Below, one piece after another: positions 52,916 to 60,994 of a stretch of 64,000 nt of DNA. This stretch comes from Bradyrhizobium sp. Rc3b (GTDB taxonomy: Bacteria; Pseudomonadota; Alphaproteobacteria; Rhizobiales; Xanthobacteraceae), in the NCBI RefSeq assembly GCF_900114915.1, contig NZ_FOUS01000012.1, positions 124,001 through 188,000 of the forward strand, read 5' to 3'. The first letter of the stretch is position 1, and the number at the start of each line of letters is the position of its first letter. Made by a program: the position numbers and the translations under genes. The notes below the pieces were generated by a model, which was not told the DNA's origin, made no database searches, and saw only the letters and a list, made by a program, of their open reading frames with translations.

Positions 52916-53031
52916 TGGGAACCTTTGGGAACTTTGCCCACCTCACGCCGCCCCGCCTAGCTCACTGAATGACAATGCAGGCGAGAAGACGGCGGAGCCG
53001 GTTCGCGGCGGGTTCAAGTCATGGCGCACTC

Positions 53032-53320
53032 TCAAACGGCCTCGTAGGACGTAATATTCTTGATCTGAGGTGCGAGCACGTCCTCTGCCGTTTCGAGGTC
53101 GAAGCGGGTCTGAATGTTCATCCAGAACGCGGCGCCTGTCTTGAAGAACTTTCCGAGCCGCAGCGCAGTGTCGGCCGTGACGGGTTTTTCTTCGCGCGCT
53201 CGATCCGAGTGCGTGGCACATTCAGGGCCGCCGCGACCGCGCAGGGCGTCACTTCAGCGGAACGAGAAATTCTTCCCGTAGGATTTCTCCCGGATGAATC
53301 GGCGGGAGTTTCCTTGCCAT
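53032..53320 (-). pseudogene. decayed HigA-type addiction-module antitoxin
   Basis: ATG at 53320 with excellent AAAGGAG spacing starts MARKLPPIHPGEILREEFLVPL, then a one-base deletion gives an immediate TGA. Reading on in another frame gives TPCAVAAALNVPRTRIER, and in the third EEKP-like VTADTALRLGKFFKTGAAFWMNIQTRFDLETAEDVLAPQIKNI up to a TGA at 53032. Two frameshifts therefore break an otherwise well-conserved HigA/XRE antitoxin. No HigB toxin frame is recognisable upstream. Confidence 0.85.
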
Positions 53321-54187
53321 CTGCGTACTCCTTTGGTCGGCCACAGGCGGCCTACCGGAGACCACGGAGGTTACTCGCCGGCCGTTTGCTTCTCAAGCCG
53401 GGACCGCGCATTCGAGGCGTGCCACAGATCGATCGGCGCCCGTCAAGCGAAACAGGCCAAAGTTCTGTCAACCCCTCCACGCAAAAATATTCCACTTTAC
53501 CGAAATTCGGATTTGTCGTATGTGTCGGCCATTCCAGCCCACCAAAGGGGCGGTCGTACGTCGTTTCGAGCGCGGGCTGGGAGTTGCGGTGGACGCGGGC
53601 GGCGTTAAGGCGGAGCTTGCGCGTGCAGGGCGAGAGAACCTCGTGAGCATGCGTGACCTGCGAAGACGAACGGCGCCCATGTCCGGCGGAGCCTCTTGGC
53701 GAAGCCGGATGGCCTGCGTACGGCAAAACCGTGTGGTCCTGGCCGTCGTTGCTACGGTCAAGCCTTTCGCGGAGATGCGAGCGAGCCCAACCGGGCAGAC
53801 TGCATCATCCAATTCGCGGGGCGAGGGAGGCCAGAAGGAAAGTTCGGCTCCCGGGAGAGCGCGGCATATTGGCCGTCAGACCATCGCGCAAGGAAGGCCT
53901 GGTTTCGGCTGCCCTGTGTCTCCCCTGTGCATTGCGTGTGCAATCTGTTCAGCACGGGGGTCTTTACGGGTGCCAGCCGGCGCCCGGCCTTCCCTGCGCC
54001 CTTTCTTTCGAGAGGGTGAGGAGAGCAGCATCACTCGGGCAAAACATGCCGCGAGGACGCGGGCGCGCGTCCGCGGGTTGCCTGCGAAATGACCTTCCGT
54101 GCGAGCATGCTGCGTCGGCTTCAGTGGAGGTGGTCGTCGCTTCCGGAATCTGCCTTGATGCGATTTCGAGGTGGAGGGAGTGACGAT
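53321..54187. other. ORF-poor 867-bp region with a structured element
   Basis: No gene supported. The right part (about 53640-54030) holds a conserved-looking block ending in a long stem-loop (53886-53999). Frames crossing it (for example 53520-54092 and 53653-54183) lack ribosome binding sites, are Arg/Gly/Ser-rich and overlap in two frames; I consider them spurious. Confidence 0.6.
53886..53999 (+). other. long stem-loop of a probable multicopy element
   Basis: GCGCAAGGAAGGCCTGG (53886-53902) pairs with CCCGGCCTTCCCTGCGC (53983-53999) at 15 of 17 positions around an 80-nt loop. Preceded by a block containing GTTGCTACGGTCAAGCC and GGAAAGTTCGGCTCCCGGG. Structure could be formed by RNA from either strand. 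Confidence 0.55.
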
Positions 54188-55678
54188 ATGAGCGGCTTGG
54201 TGATCTCTGGCGGCCGGGTGGTGGATCCCGCGAGTGGGATGGACGCCGTCGGCGACGTGGCGGTGGTGGATGGCAGGATCGCCGCGGTCGGCACGGGCCT
54301 TGGCGGCGCCGAGCGCGTGATCGACGCGACCGGGCTCGTGGTCGCCCCCGGCTTCATCGACCTGCACGCGCATGGCCAATCGATCCCGGCGGACCGCATG
54401 CAGGCGTTCGATGGGGTGACGACGACGCTCGATCTCGAGGCCGGCGTGCTGCCGGTCGGGTCCTGGTATGAGCGCCAGGCGAGAAAAGGCCGCGTGCTGA
54501 ACTACGGCGCCGCCACCAACTGGGCGTTTGCGCGCATCGGCGCAATGACCGGCTCCAATGCGGAGAGCTCGCTGGAGGCGTTCGGCAACGCCATGCGCGA
54601 CCGCCGCTGGATGGACAACGTGGCGAGTGATGCGGAGGTCGCCGGCATTCTCGAGCGTCTCGGGCGCGGTCTCGATGAAGGCGGCATCGGCGTCGGCATC
54701 CTCAATGCCTATGCGCCGGGCGCCGGCGTGCAGGAGCTGACCGCGGTCTGCCAGCTCGCCGCCGCCAAGGATGTGCCGACCTTCACCCACGTCGCCTTCA
54801 TGTCGCGCATCGACCCCGAGAGCGCGGTGGAAGCCTATATCCGCCTGATCGGCTATGCCGGCGCCACCGGCGCGCACATGCACATCTGCCATTTCAACTC
54901 GTCGAGCAAGACCGACGTCGAGCGTTGCCGTGTGCTGATCGCGAAGGCGCAGGCGCAGGGCCTGCCAATCACGGTCGAAGCCTACCCTTACGGCACCGGC
55001 TCGACCGTGCTGGCCGCCGCCTTCTTCAGCGACCCCGAATTCGTCGAACGCAACGGCACCGGCTACGATTCGGTGCAGCGCGTGACCGACGGCTATCGCT
55101 TCCACGACCGCGAGGAGCTCCTGAAGGCGCAGGCCGAGGAGCCGTCCTCGCTGGTGCTCTGGCACATCCTCGACATCGAGAACAATTCGCATCACCGCGA
55201 TCTGCTCGACATGTCGGTGCTGTATCCCGGCGGCGCGATCGCGTCCGATGCGATGCCGTGGACGACGTCGGACGGCAAGACCTACACCGGCGATGCCTGG
55301 CCGCTGCCTGACGATGCCACCTCGCATCCGCGCTCAGCCGGCTGCTTCACCCGCTTCATCCGCGAATGGGTGCGCGAGCGCAAGACCGTGTCGCTGCTGG
55401 AAGGCGTGCGCAAATGCGCGCTGATCCCGGCGGAAATCCTGTCGCAGAGCACGCCGGCGATGCGCGCCAAGGGCCGGCTGACGAAGGGCGCGGACGCCGA
55501 CATCGTCGTGTTCGACTACGAAAAACTCTCGGACCGCGCGACCTTCACGGCGATGAACCGTCCGTCCGAAGGCGTGCGGCATCTCGTGGTCAGCGGCCAG
55601 GTGCTGATCAGCGATGGCGTGCTGGACCTCGCGGCGCGTCCGGGTCAGCCGGTGCGCCGGCCCGTGGTCGGGGGCTGA
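54188..55678 (+). CDS. N-acyl-D-amino acid deacylase-type amidohydrolase
   Basis: A 496-residue metal-dependent amidohydrolase: FIDLHAHGQS with ligands His60 and His62, GVTTTLDLEAG, HMHICHFNSSSK, and the late Asp in AIASDAMPW. Resembles D-aminoacylase / N-acyl-D-glutamate deacylases. GGAGGG ribosome site, ATG at 54188. The next gene, a CobW GTPase, starts 3 bp after the stop, so they form one operon. Confidence 0.88.
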   Translation: MSGLVISGGRVVDPASGMDAVGDVAVVDGRIAAVGTGLGGAERVIDATGLVVAPGFIDLHAHGQSIPADRMQAFDGVTTTLDLEAGVLPVGSWYERQARKGRVLNYGAATNWAFARIGAMTGSNAESSLEAFGNAMRDRRWMDNVASDAEVAGILERLGRGLDEGGIGVGILNAYAPGAGVQELTAVCQLAAAKDVPTFTHVAFMSRIDPESAVEAYIRLIGYAGATGAHMHICHFNSSSKTDVERCRVLIAKAQAQGLPITVEAYPYGTGSTVLAAAFFSDPEFVERNGTGYDSVQRVTDGYRFHDREELLKAQAEEPSSLVLWHILDIENNSHHRDLLDMSVLYPGGAIASDAMPWTTSDGKTYTGDAWPLPDDATSHPRSAGCFTRFIREWVRERKTVSLLEGVRKCALIPAEILSQSTPAMRAKGRLTKGADADIVVFDYEKLSDRATFTAMNRPSEGVRHLVVSGQVLISDGVLDLAARPGQPVRRPVVGG

Positions 55679-55681
55679 CCC

Positions 55682-56611
55682 GTGCCGGTCCCCATTCTCC
55701 TGGTGACGGGCTTTCTGGGGGCGGGCAAGACCACGGTCGTGAACCATCTCCTGGCGCATGCGGAGGGACGGCGGATCGCCGCGATCGTCAACGATTTCGG
55801 CGCCATCAACATCGATGCGGAGCTGATCGCGGGCGCCAGCGACGGCGTGGTCAGCCTCGCCAATGGCTGCATCTGCTGCTCGCTCGAAGGCGATCTGCTG
55901 CGCACGCTCTCGACGCTGCTGCGGCGCGATCCGAAGCCCGAACACATCGTCATCGAGACCAGCGGCGTCGCCGATCCCACCGACATCGTCCGCAATCTGA
56001 TGGACCCCGTGATCCTGCGCGAGGCGCCGCTGGAGACGGTGCTGTGCGTGATCGACGCCGCGACACCGCCGGCCGCACTGGACGACGCTCTCCAGCGCTC
56101 GCAATTGCGCGTCGCCGATATCGTGGCCTTGACCAAGCTGGATCTGGCGGACGAGGACGCGGGGGCGCGGATGCGTCAGGCCATCCGCGCCTTGCGCTTT
56201 CCCGCCGTGGTGGTCGATGCGCGACATGGCGAGATTCCGTCCGCACTCCTGTTCCCCGCGAACGTCGAGCGTGCGCCCGCGCCGCGTGACCCGGGTCCGA
56301 AACGACCGGCAGAAGAGCGCTTCGAGACGCTGAGCTGGACCTCGGACCGCCCGATCTCGCTGCCGCGCCTGCAGCAGGCCATCGGCCGTCTCGCGCCGAA
56401 GCTGGCGCGTGCGAAAGGCCTGTTCGAGACGGTCGAGCAGCCCGGCCGCCAGATGGTGTTTCAATTCGCCGCCGGCCGCGCCACGCTCGCCCCGGGCGAT
56501 GCGCCCGCGCCGGGCATACCGCGGACGCGGATCGTGTTCATCGCCGAGCTCGGGGTGCTGTCGAAAGCCGAGCTCGACGGCATCATGGAAGCGTGCGTTG
56601 CAGGCGAGTAG
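55682..56611 (+). CDS. CobW/COG0523 family GTPase metallochaperone
   Basis: A 309-residue G3E P-loop GTPase: GFLGAGKTT (10-18), metal-binding GCICC (62-66), ETSGVADP and TKLD base-recognition motif, C-terminal CobW_C domain. GTG start at 55682. COG0523 proteins deliver Zn or Co to target enzymes; here the likely client is the amidohydrolase encoded just upstream. Confidence 0.92.
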   Translation: MPVPILLVTGFLGAGKTTVVNHLLAHAEGRRIAAIVNDFGAINIDAELIAGASDGVVSLANGCICCSLEGDLLRTLSTLLRRDPKPEHIVIETSGVADPTDIVRNLMDPVILREAPLETVLCVIDAATPPAALDDALQRSQLRVADIVALTKLDLADEDAGARMRQAIRALRFPAVVVDARHGEIPSALLFPANVERAPAPRDPGPKRPAEERFETLSWTSDRPISLPRLQQAIGRLAPKLARAKGLFETVEQPGRQMVFQFAAGRATLAPGDAPAPGIPRTRIVFIAELGVLSKAELDGIMEACVAGE

Positions 56612-56687
56612 GGCAATCCGCGCCGATCGCAGGGCGTATCAGGCGCCTCAATCCTCGATCGGCAGGGCACCGGCAGGTCCGCCCAGC

Positions 56688-57065
56688 TCACGCGAATTGC
56701 GCCAGCCCATGACCGACGGACCAGTTCTCCTTGGGGGCATCGAGCACGTTCACGAACACGTCCTCGGGCCGGATACCCGGGCTTTCGCCGAGAAGGTCCG
56801 CGATCCGGCGATACAGCGCCTTCTTCTGCTCAGGGGTTCGCGAGGCGAACACGGTGATCTGGATCAGCACCGCGTCGTCGCTGCGCTCGACGCCGTAGGC
56901 ATTGCCGCAGCGGAAATTCGCCGGCTCATGCTCGGTGATGGCCATGAACGCGTCGTCCACGGGCACGTTCAGCGCCTCGCGCATGGCGCGGTAGAGGCCG
57001 TCGAGAATCGCCTGCCGGTAGGCTTGCGGCTTGCCGGCGCGCATCGAGATGTGGAGCAGAGGCAT
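56688..57065 (-). CDS. tautomerase (4-oxalocrotonate tautomerase superfamily)
   Basis: A 125-residue tautomerase. Pro2 after the initiator Met would be the N-terminal catalytic base (MPLLHISMRAGK), and Arg/Phe-rich PEQKKALYRRIADLLGESPGIRPEDVFVNVLD is typical of the tandem or long-type members. AAGGGA precedes the ATG at 57065. Divergent from the TetR gene whose operator lies between. Confidence 0.9.
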   Translation of the reverse strand: MPLLHISMRAGKPQAYRQAILDGLYRAMREALNVPVDDAFMAITEHEPANFRCGNAYGVERSDDAVLIQITVFASRTPEQKKALYRRIADLLGESPGIRPEDVFVNVLDAPKENWSVGHGLAQFA

Positions 57066-57161
57066 CGCGCGTCCCTTTGCATGCGGGCCCGACCAGCAGG
57101 GCGAATGCGTACGCCGCTGTTCGGCCCAGTGTTGAAATGGGCTATCAATTCCAATTGGTTT

Positions 57162-57204
57162 TTGACACGATGTCGAGAAAGCATGTTCTTGACGTCGTGT
57201 CAAA
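57162..57204. promoter_or_regulatory. predicted TetR operator, two half-sites
   Basis: TTTGACACGA (57162-57171) and its exact inverse TCGTGTCAAA (57195-57204), 33 bp apart centre to centre (about three helical turns). Each arm also has an internal dyad (GACA-CGA-TGTC). It lies in the 160-bp spacer between the divergent tautomerase and TetR starts. Confidence 0.65.
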
Positions 57205-57225
57205 TACTTCAAAAAGGAGCCCAGC

Positions 57226-57825
57226 TTGAGGCCGCGCGAATTCGACCATGACGATGTCTTGCGCATTGCGTTCGACCAGTTCTGGCGCAAGGGCGTGCGC
57301 GGCACCTCGCTGTCGGACATCGCGCGCGATGCCGGCGTCCAGCGCGGCAGCCTTTACAACGCCTTCGGCAGCAAGGAAGCGCTGTTCCTGCAGGCCTATG
57401 AACGCTATGCCGGGGATTATCTCCTCGCGCTGCAGAAGGCGCTCGGGACGGGCAGCCTGCGAAAGCGCCTCACCGCTTTCTTCGATCTGACCATCACCAA
57501 TTTCCGCTCGGGCACGCCCCCGCGCGGATGTCCGACCACGCGCGGCCTGATGGAGCTCGGCGCCGCGGAAGGCGAGGGATTGGACGAAGAAGCGCGCCAG
57601 GTCTTTGCGGGCCTTATCTCGCGCATCACAGCACTGGTTCAGGACACGTTGTCGGCAGGCGCCGAGCGCGGCGAGTTCAACGGCAACGCCGGGGCCGCGG
57701 CGCTGCACATCATCACCGTGACGCGCGGCCTCGCCGTGCTCGAACGTGCCTTCGGCGACGAGCCGCAATTGCGCAAGATCGCCGCGCACACCATCGATCT
57801 CGTGCTCGGCAGGAAGGGCGGCTAG
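57226..57825 (+). CDS. TetR family transcriptional regulator
   Basis: A 199-residue TetR: N-terminal helix-turn-helix (VLRIAFDQFWRKGVRGTSLSDIARDAGVQRGSLYNAFGSKEALF) and a C-terminal ligand domain resembling the AcrR/TetR_C_11 group, with CPTTRGLMELG. TTG start at 57226 has AAAGGAG spaced 6 nt. Likely represses itself and the divergent tautomerase. Confidence 0.92.
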   Translation: MRPREFDHDDVLRIAFDQFWRKGVRGTSLSDIARDAGVQRGSLYNAFGSKEALFLQAYERYAGDYLLALQKALGTGSLRKRLTAFFDLTITNFRSGTPPRGCPTTRGLMELGAAEGEGLDEEARQVFAGLISRITALVQDTLSAGAERGEFNGNAGAAALHIITVTRGLAVLERAFGDEPQLRKIAAHTIDLVLGRKGG

Positions 57826-57826
57826 C

Positions 57827-57871
57827 GCATGATCCGGAAAAGTGTGAAGCGGTTTTCCGGAAAGATCATGC
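57827..57871. repeat. palindromic repeat, family G copy
   Basis: GCATGATCCGGAAAAGTGTG ... TTCCGGAAAGATCATGC, imperfect hairpin widespread in Rhizobiales genomes. Confidence 0.8.
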
Positions 57872-57885
57872 GCAAACAACAGCCC

Positions 57886-58353
57886 TCAGCACAAGGCGAG
57901 CGCGTTGACCGCTCGCGTTGCCGCAGCTTCCTTGCCCGAGCCGACGAAGGCGCAGACGATGGATTCGAGCTCGCCCGGCTGCTTGCTTCGCGCGACCGCC
58001 AGCAATCGCATCAATTCCGTCTCGTCCTTCGACAGCCGACGGCAGGACGGCGGCATGAAGCACAGTTCGCATGGCCGGCCGCTGCGCAGGATCCTGACCA
58101 GCGCTGCCACGCGCGCGACCAGCAGCGGACTGTCGGCAACGCCAGTCGCCTCGTCGGCAAAGCGATAGGCGGCTTCCCAGCAATCGGAGGCGCCGGTGGT
58201 GTAGGCCGCCCCGATGAAGCGGAACAGCGACAGCGCGACGCGGCAGAAATCATCGTAGCTGTCGACGCAGGGGCGCGCTCCAAGCGCGGCCTGGAGCGGA
58301 CAGAGCCGCGATGGGCCGGCTTCCGGCACCGAGGCGCAAATAGCTGGGGTCAT
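57886..58353 (-). CDS. conserved hypothetical Cys-rich protein, 155 aa
   Basis: MTPAICASVPEAGPSRLC... with eight Cys, including CELCFMPPSC around residue 95. Mostly helical, no signal peptide or membrane helix. Its C-terminal part (PSCRRLSKDETELMRLLAVA) resembles PTCPRMSDSERGILQAIAAA in the next upstream protein, so the two may be related. Possible metal or disulfide protein; function unknown. Confidence 0.65.
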   Translation of the reverse strand: MTPAICASVPEAGPSRLCPLQAALGARPCVDSYDDFCRVALSLFRFIGAAYTTGASDCWEAAYRFADEATGVADSPLLVARVAALVRILRSGRPCELCFMPPSCRRLSKDETELMRLLAVARSKQPGELESIVCAFVGSGKEAAATRAVNALALC

Positions 58354-58364
58354 GACCGATCTCG

Positions 58365-58865
58365 TCAGTGCAATGTCGGGCTTCCGACCAGCCAGCTCTT
58401 CATCGCCATGGTGCGGTCATGGTCGAATGATCGCACCTGCCGGTCGGGCAGGATGAGGCCTGCCATGCGGAAGATCGTGGCGAGCCCCCGCACGGGAGCC
58501 AGCGCCCAATCGGCGCCGACCGGCGGCAGCCAGCTCTCGAACCGTTCGCGCACGATGTCGATGCGATCCTGTTGGGCCGCGGCGATGGCCTGCAGAATCC
58601 CGCGCTCGCTGTCCGACATGCGCGGACAGGTCGGGCAGTGCACTTCGATCGCGGTATGGGCCGTGCAGGCGAAGATCTCGATGATGGATTCCAGCGAGAG
58701 CACGGCATCGCCCACGCGGAAATGGTCGTACACCTCCTGGATATCGGCTGCAGTCGGAACGGCGCCTCCGCTGCGTGCCTTGGCCCGGAATCCCCAGATG
58801 AAGAGCCGTTCGGCCGCACTGAGCGCGGGAAGGTCGAGAGACCCTGATGATGTCGATTGATGCAT
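58365..58865 (-). CDS. conserved hypothetical protein with CPTC motif, 166 aa
   Basis: MHQSTSSGSLDLPALSAAERLFIWGFRAKA... with HCPTCPRMSDSE near residue 80 and an Arg/Asp-rich C-terminal half. Lies 11 bp upstream of the related Cys protein on the same strand, so probably an operon. No known family. Confidence 0.65.
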   Translation of the reverse strand: MHQSTSSGSLDLPALSAAERLFIWGFRAKARSGGAVPTAADIQEVYDHFRVGDAVLSLESIIEIFACTAHTAIEVHCPTCPRMSDSERGILQAIAAAQQDRIDIVRERFESWLPPVGADWALAPVRGLATIFRMAGLILPDRQVRSFDHDRTMAMKSWLVGSPTLH

Positions 58866-59150
58866 GAAACCTCTGGCCCTTGGCTGCGCTCACGCCACAG
58901 CTGGCGCTGATTGTCTGCATCGATCGTTCTGCCGGAGCACTCTCCAAGTCAACGCTCGCAGGGGCGATATCGAGGTCTTCTAGTTTTGAAGAGGTTTATA
59001 TTCGCAAGCGGGGGCGGCGCCGCGAGGGTGCGAAAACCGTGCGCGGCCGCAGGGCTTCGGCGGCCGCTTGGGGAACCCGAATGCTTAAAGCTTTGCTAAG
59101 GGGATCGGGATAATCTGGCATGTCTGTCCCGCCAAATTTCGTGAGCTCCG

Positions 59151-60833
59151 ATGATTTTCTCCCGCATCAGTTTCAAGCTGGTCCTGATTGTCGGCATCAG
59201 CCTCCTCGGCATGATCGCGCTGGCACCGATCGCCCTGTCGACCCTGCGCACGCAGATGGTCGCCGATCGCCAGGCCAAGACGCAGCAGATGGTTGATGTC
59301 GGCTACGGCATTCTCGCCCACTACCAAAAGCTCGAGAGCGAGGGGAAACTCCCGCGCGAGCAGGCCCAGGCCGCCGCGATCGCCGAGATCAAGAGCCTGC
59401 GCTACGACAAGGTCGAGTATTTCTGGATCAACGACATGGCCCCCAAGATGGTCATGCATCCGATCAAGCCCGAGCTCGACGGCAAGGATCTGTCCGGGAT
59501 GAAGGATCCCGCCGGCAACGCGCTGTTCATGGGCTTCGTCGACGTCGTCAAGAAGCAGGGCGCGGGCTTCTACGGCTACCTCTGGCCGAAGCCCGGCTTC
59601 GACCAGCCGGTCGGGAAAATCTCCTATGTGAAGGGCTTTGCGCCCTGGGGCTGGATCATCGGCACCGGCATCTATCTCGACGATGTCGACGCCGTCTTCC
59701 GCCAGGCCGCGACGACGTTCGGCTATGTCTGTCTGGCCGTGCTGGTCCTGGTTCTCGGCGCGTCCTTCGTGATCGGCCGCAGCGTGACCCGGCCGCTGGC
59801 AAAAATCACCGCGCTGACCGAGCGGCTTGCCGCCGGCGACAGCGCGTTCGAGGTGCCCTATACCGACCGCAACAACGAGGTCGGCGCGCTCGCCAAGGCG
59901 CTGGCCGTGTTCAAGGACAATGCGTCGGCCGTCGGCCGCATGCATGCCGAGCAGCAGGAGCTGAAGCAGAGGGCCGACGACGAGAAGCGCAAGGCCATGA
60001 CTGACCTCGCCGGCAAGTTCGAGGCGAGCGTCCAGGCCGTCGTCCGCGATGTCTTCAACGAGGCGCGCGCGATGCAGCAGGCCGCGCAGGGCATGTCGGA
60101 AACCGCGGACAAGGCGACCGACCGCGCGAGCTTCGTCGCCTCCGCCTGCCAGCAGGCCTCGAGCAACGTGCAGACGGTGGCCTCCGCCGCCGGCCAGCTG
60201 TCGTCCTCGATCTCGGAGATCAGCCAGCGCGTCGCACAGGCCGCGACGGTGGCCGACAAGGCCGCCGCCGACGGCCAGCGCACCAACGACACCGTGCAGG
60301 GGCTGGCAGCGGCCGCGCACAAGATCGGCGAGGTCATCGACCTCATCAACCAGATCGCCTCGCAGACCAATCTGCTCGCGCTCAACGCCACCATCGAGGC
60401 GGCGCGCGCCGGTGAAGCCGGCAAGGGCTTTGCGGTGGTTGCGAGCGAAGTGAAGTCGCTGGCGAGCCAGACCGCGAAGGCGACCGACGAGATCGGCGCG
60501 CAGATCACCGCGATCCAGGCCGAGACCAACCAGGTCGTCGGCAACATCGAGAGCATCCGCGCCACCATCATGGAGGTCAACGAGATCTCTTCGTCGATCG
60601 CCGCCGCCGTCGAGGAGCAGGGCGCCGCGACGCAGGCGATCGCCCACAGTGTGCAGGAGGCTGCCTCCGGAACCGATCAGGTCTCGCAGAACATCTCCGG
60701 CGTCACCGACGCGACCGCGGCGACCGGCCAGGCCGCAGGCCTCGTGCTGCAATCGAGCGGCCGGCTGACGCAGAAGCTGCAATCGCTCGAAAACGAGGTC
60801 AGCGCTTTCGTCGCGGGCGTGCGCGCAGCGTAA
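59151..60833 (+). CDS. methyl-accepting chemotaxis protein (sCache_2, HAMP, MCP signal)
   Basis: A 560-residue receptor. TM1 (8-30), single Cache_2 sensor (about 35-185, YFWINDMAPKMVMHP and GWIIGTGIYLDD), TM2 (190-210), HAMP (212-265), then the coiled-coil signalling domain with hairpin tip INQIASQTNLLALNATIEAARAGEAGKGFAVVA. No pentapeptide tether. Signals through CheA/CheW; ligand probably a small carboxylate, which is inference from the family. Confidence 0.95.
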   Translation: MIFSRISFKLVLIVGISLLGMIALAPIALSTLRTQMVADRQAKTQQMVDVGYGILAHYQKLESEGKLPREQAQAAAIAEIKSLRYDKVEYFWINDMAPKMVMHPIKPELDGKDLSGMKDPAGNALFMGFVDVVKKQGAGFYGYLWPKPGFDQPVGKISYVKGFAPWGWIIGTGIYLDDVDAVFRQAATTFGYVCLAVLVLVLGASFVIGRSVTRPLAKITALTERLAAGDSAFEVPYTDRNNEVGALAKALAVFKDNASAVGRMHAEQQELKQRADDEKRKAMTDLAGKFEASVQAVVRDVFNEARAMQQAAQGMSETADKATDRASFVASACQQASSNVQTVASAAGQLSSSISEISQRVAQAATVADKAAADGQRTNDTVQGLAAAAHKIGEVIDLINQIASQTNLLALNATIEAARAGEAGKGFAVVASEVKSLASQTAKATDEIGAQITAIQAETNQVVGNIESIRATIMEVNEISSSIAAAVEEQGAATQAIAHSVQEAASGTDQVSQNISGVTDATAATGQAAGLVLQSSGRLTQKLQSLENEVSAFVAGVRAA

Positions 60834-60994
60834 AGAAACGCGCTGCGAGAGACTTTCTTTTTCCGCGTCGCGGCATCGGCCGCGACGCCGATGCTGTTTT
60901 TCTTGACATGACCTCTGCCGTGCTCGACGTGTAGCGATGTCGATTGACGGCACGTGCGTGCCTTCGAAAAGAAAAGCAACACGGGAAAGACGTC

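Noticed and set aside
53520..54183. Overlapping plus-strand frames of 176-190 codons
   Set aside because: Low-quality composition, two frames overlap, and a stem-loop element occupies the region.
59085..60953. 622-codon minus-strand frame opposite the chemoreceptor
   Set aside because: Antisense shadow of the coiled-coil repeats.
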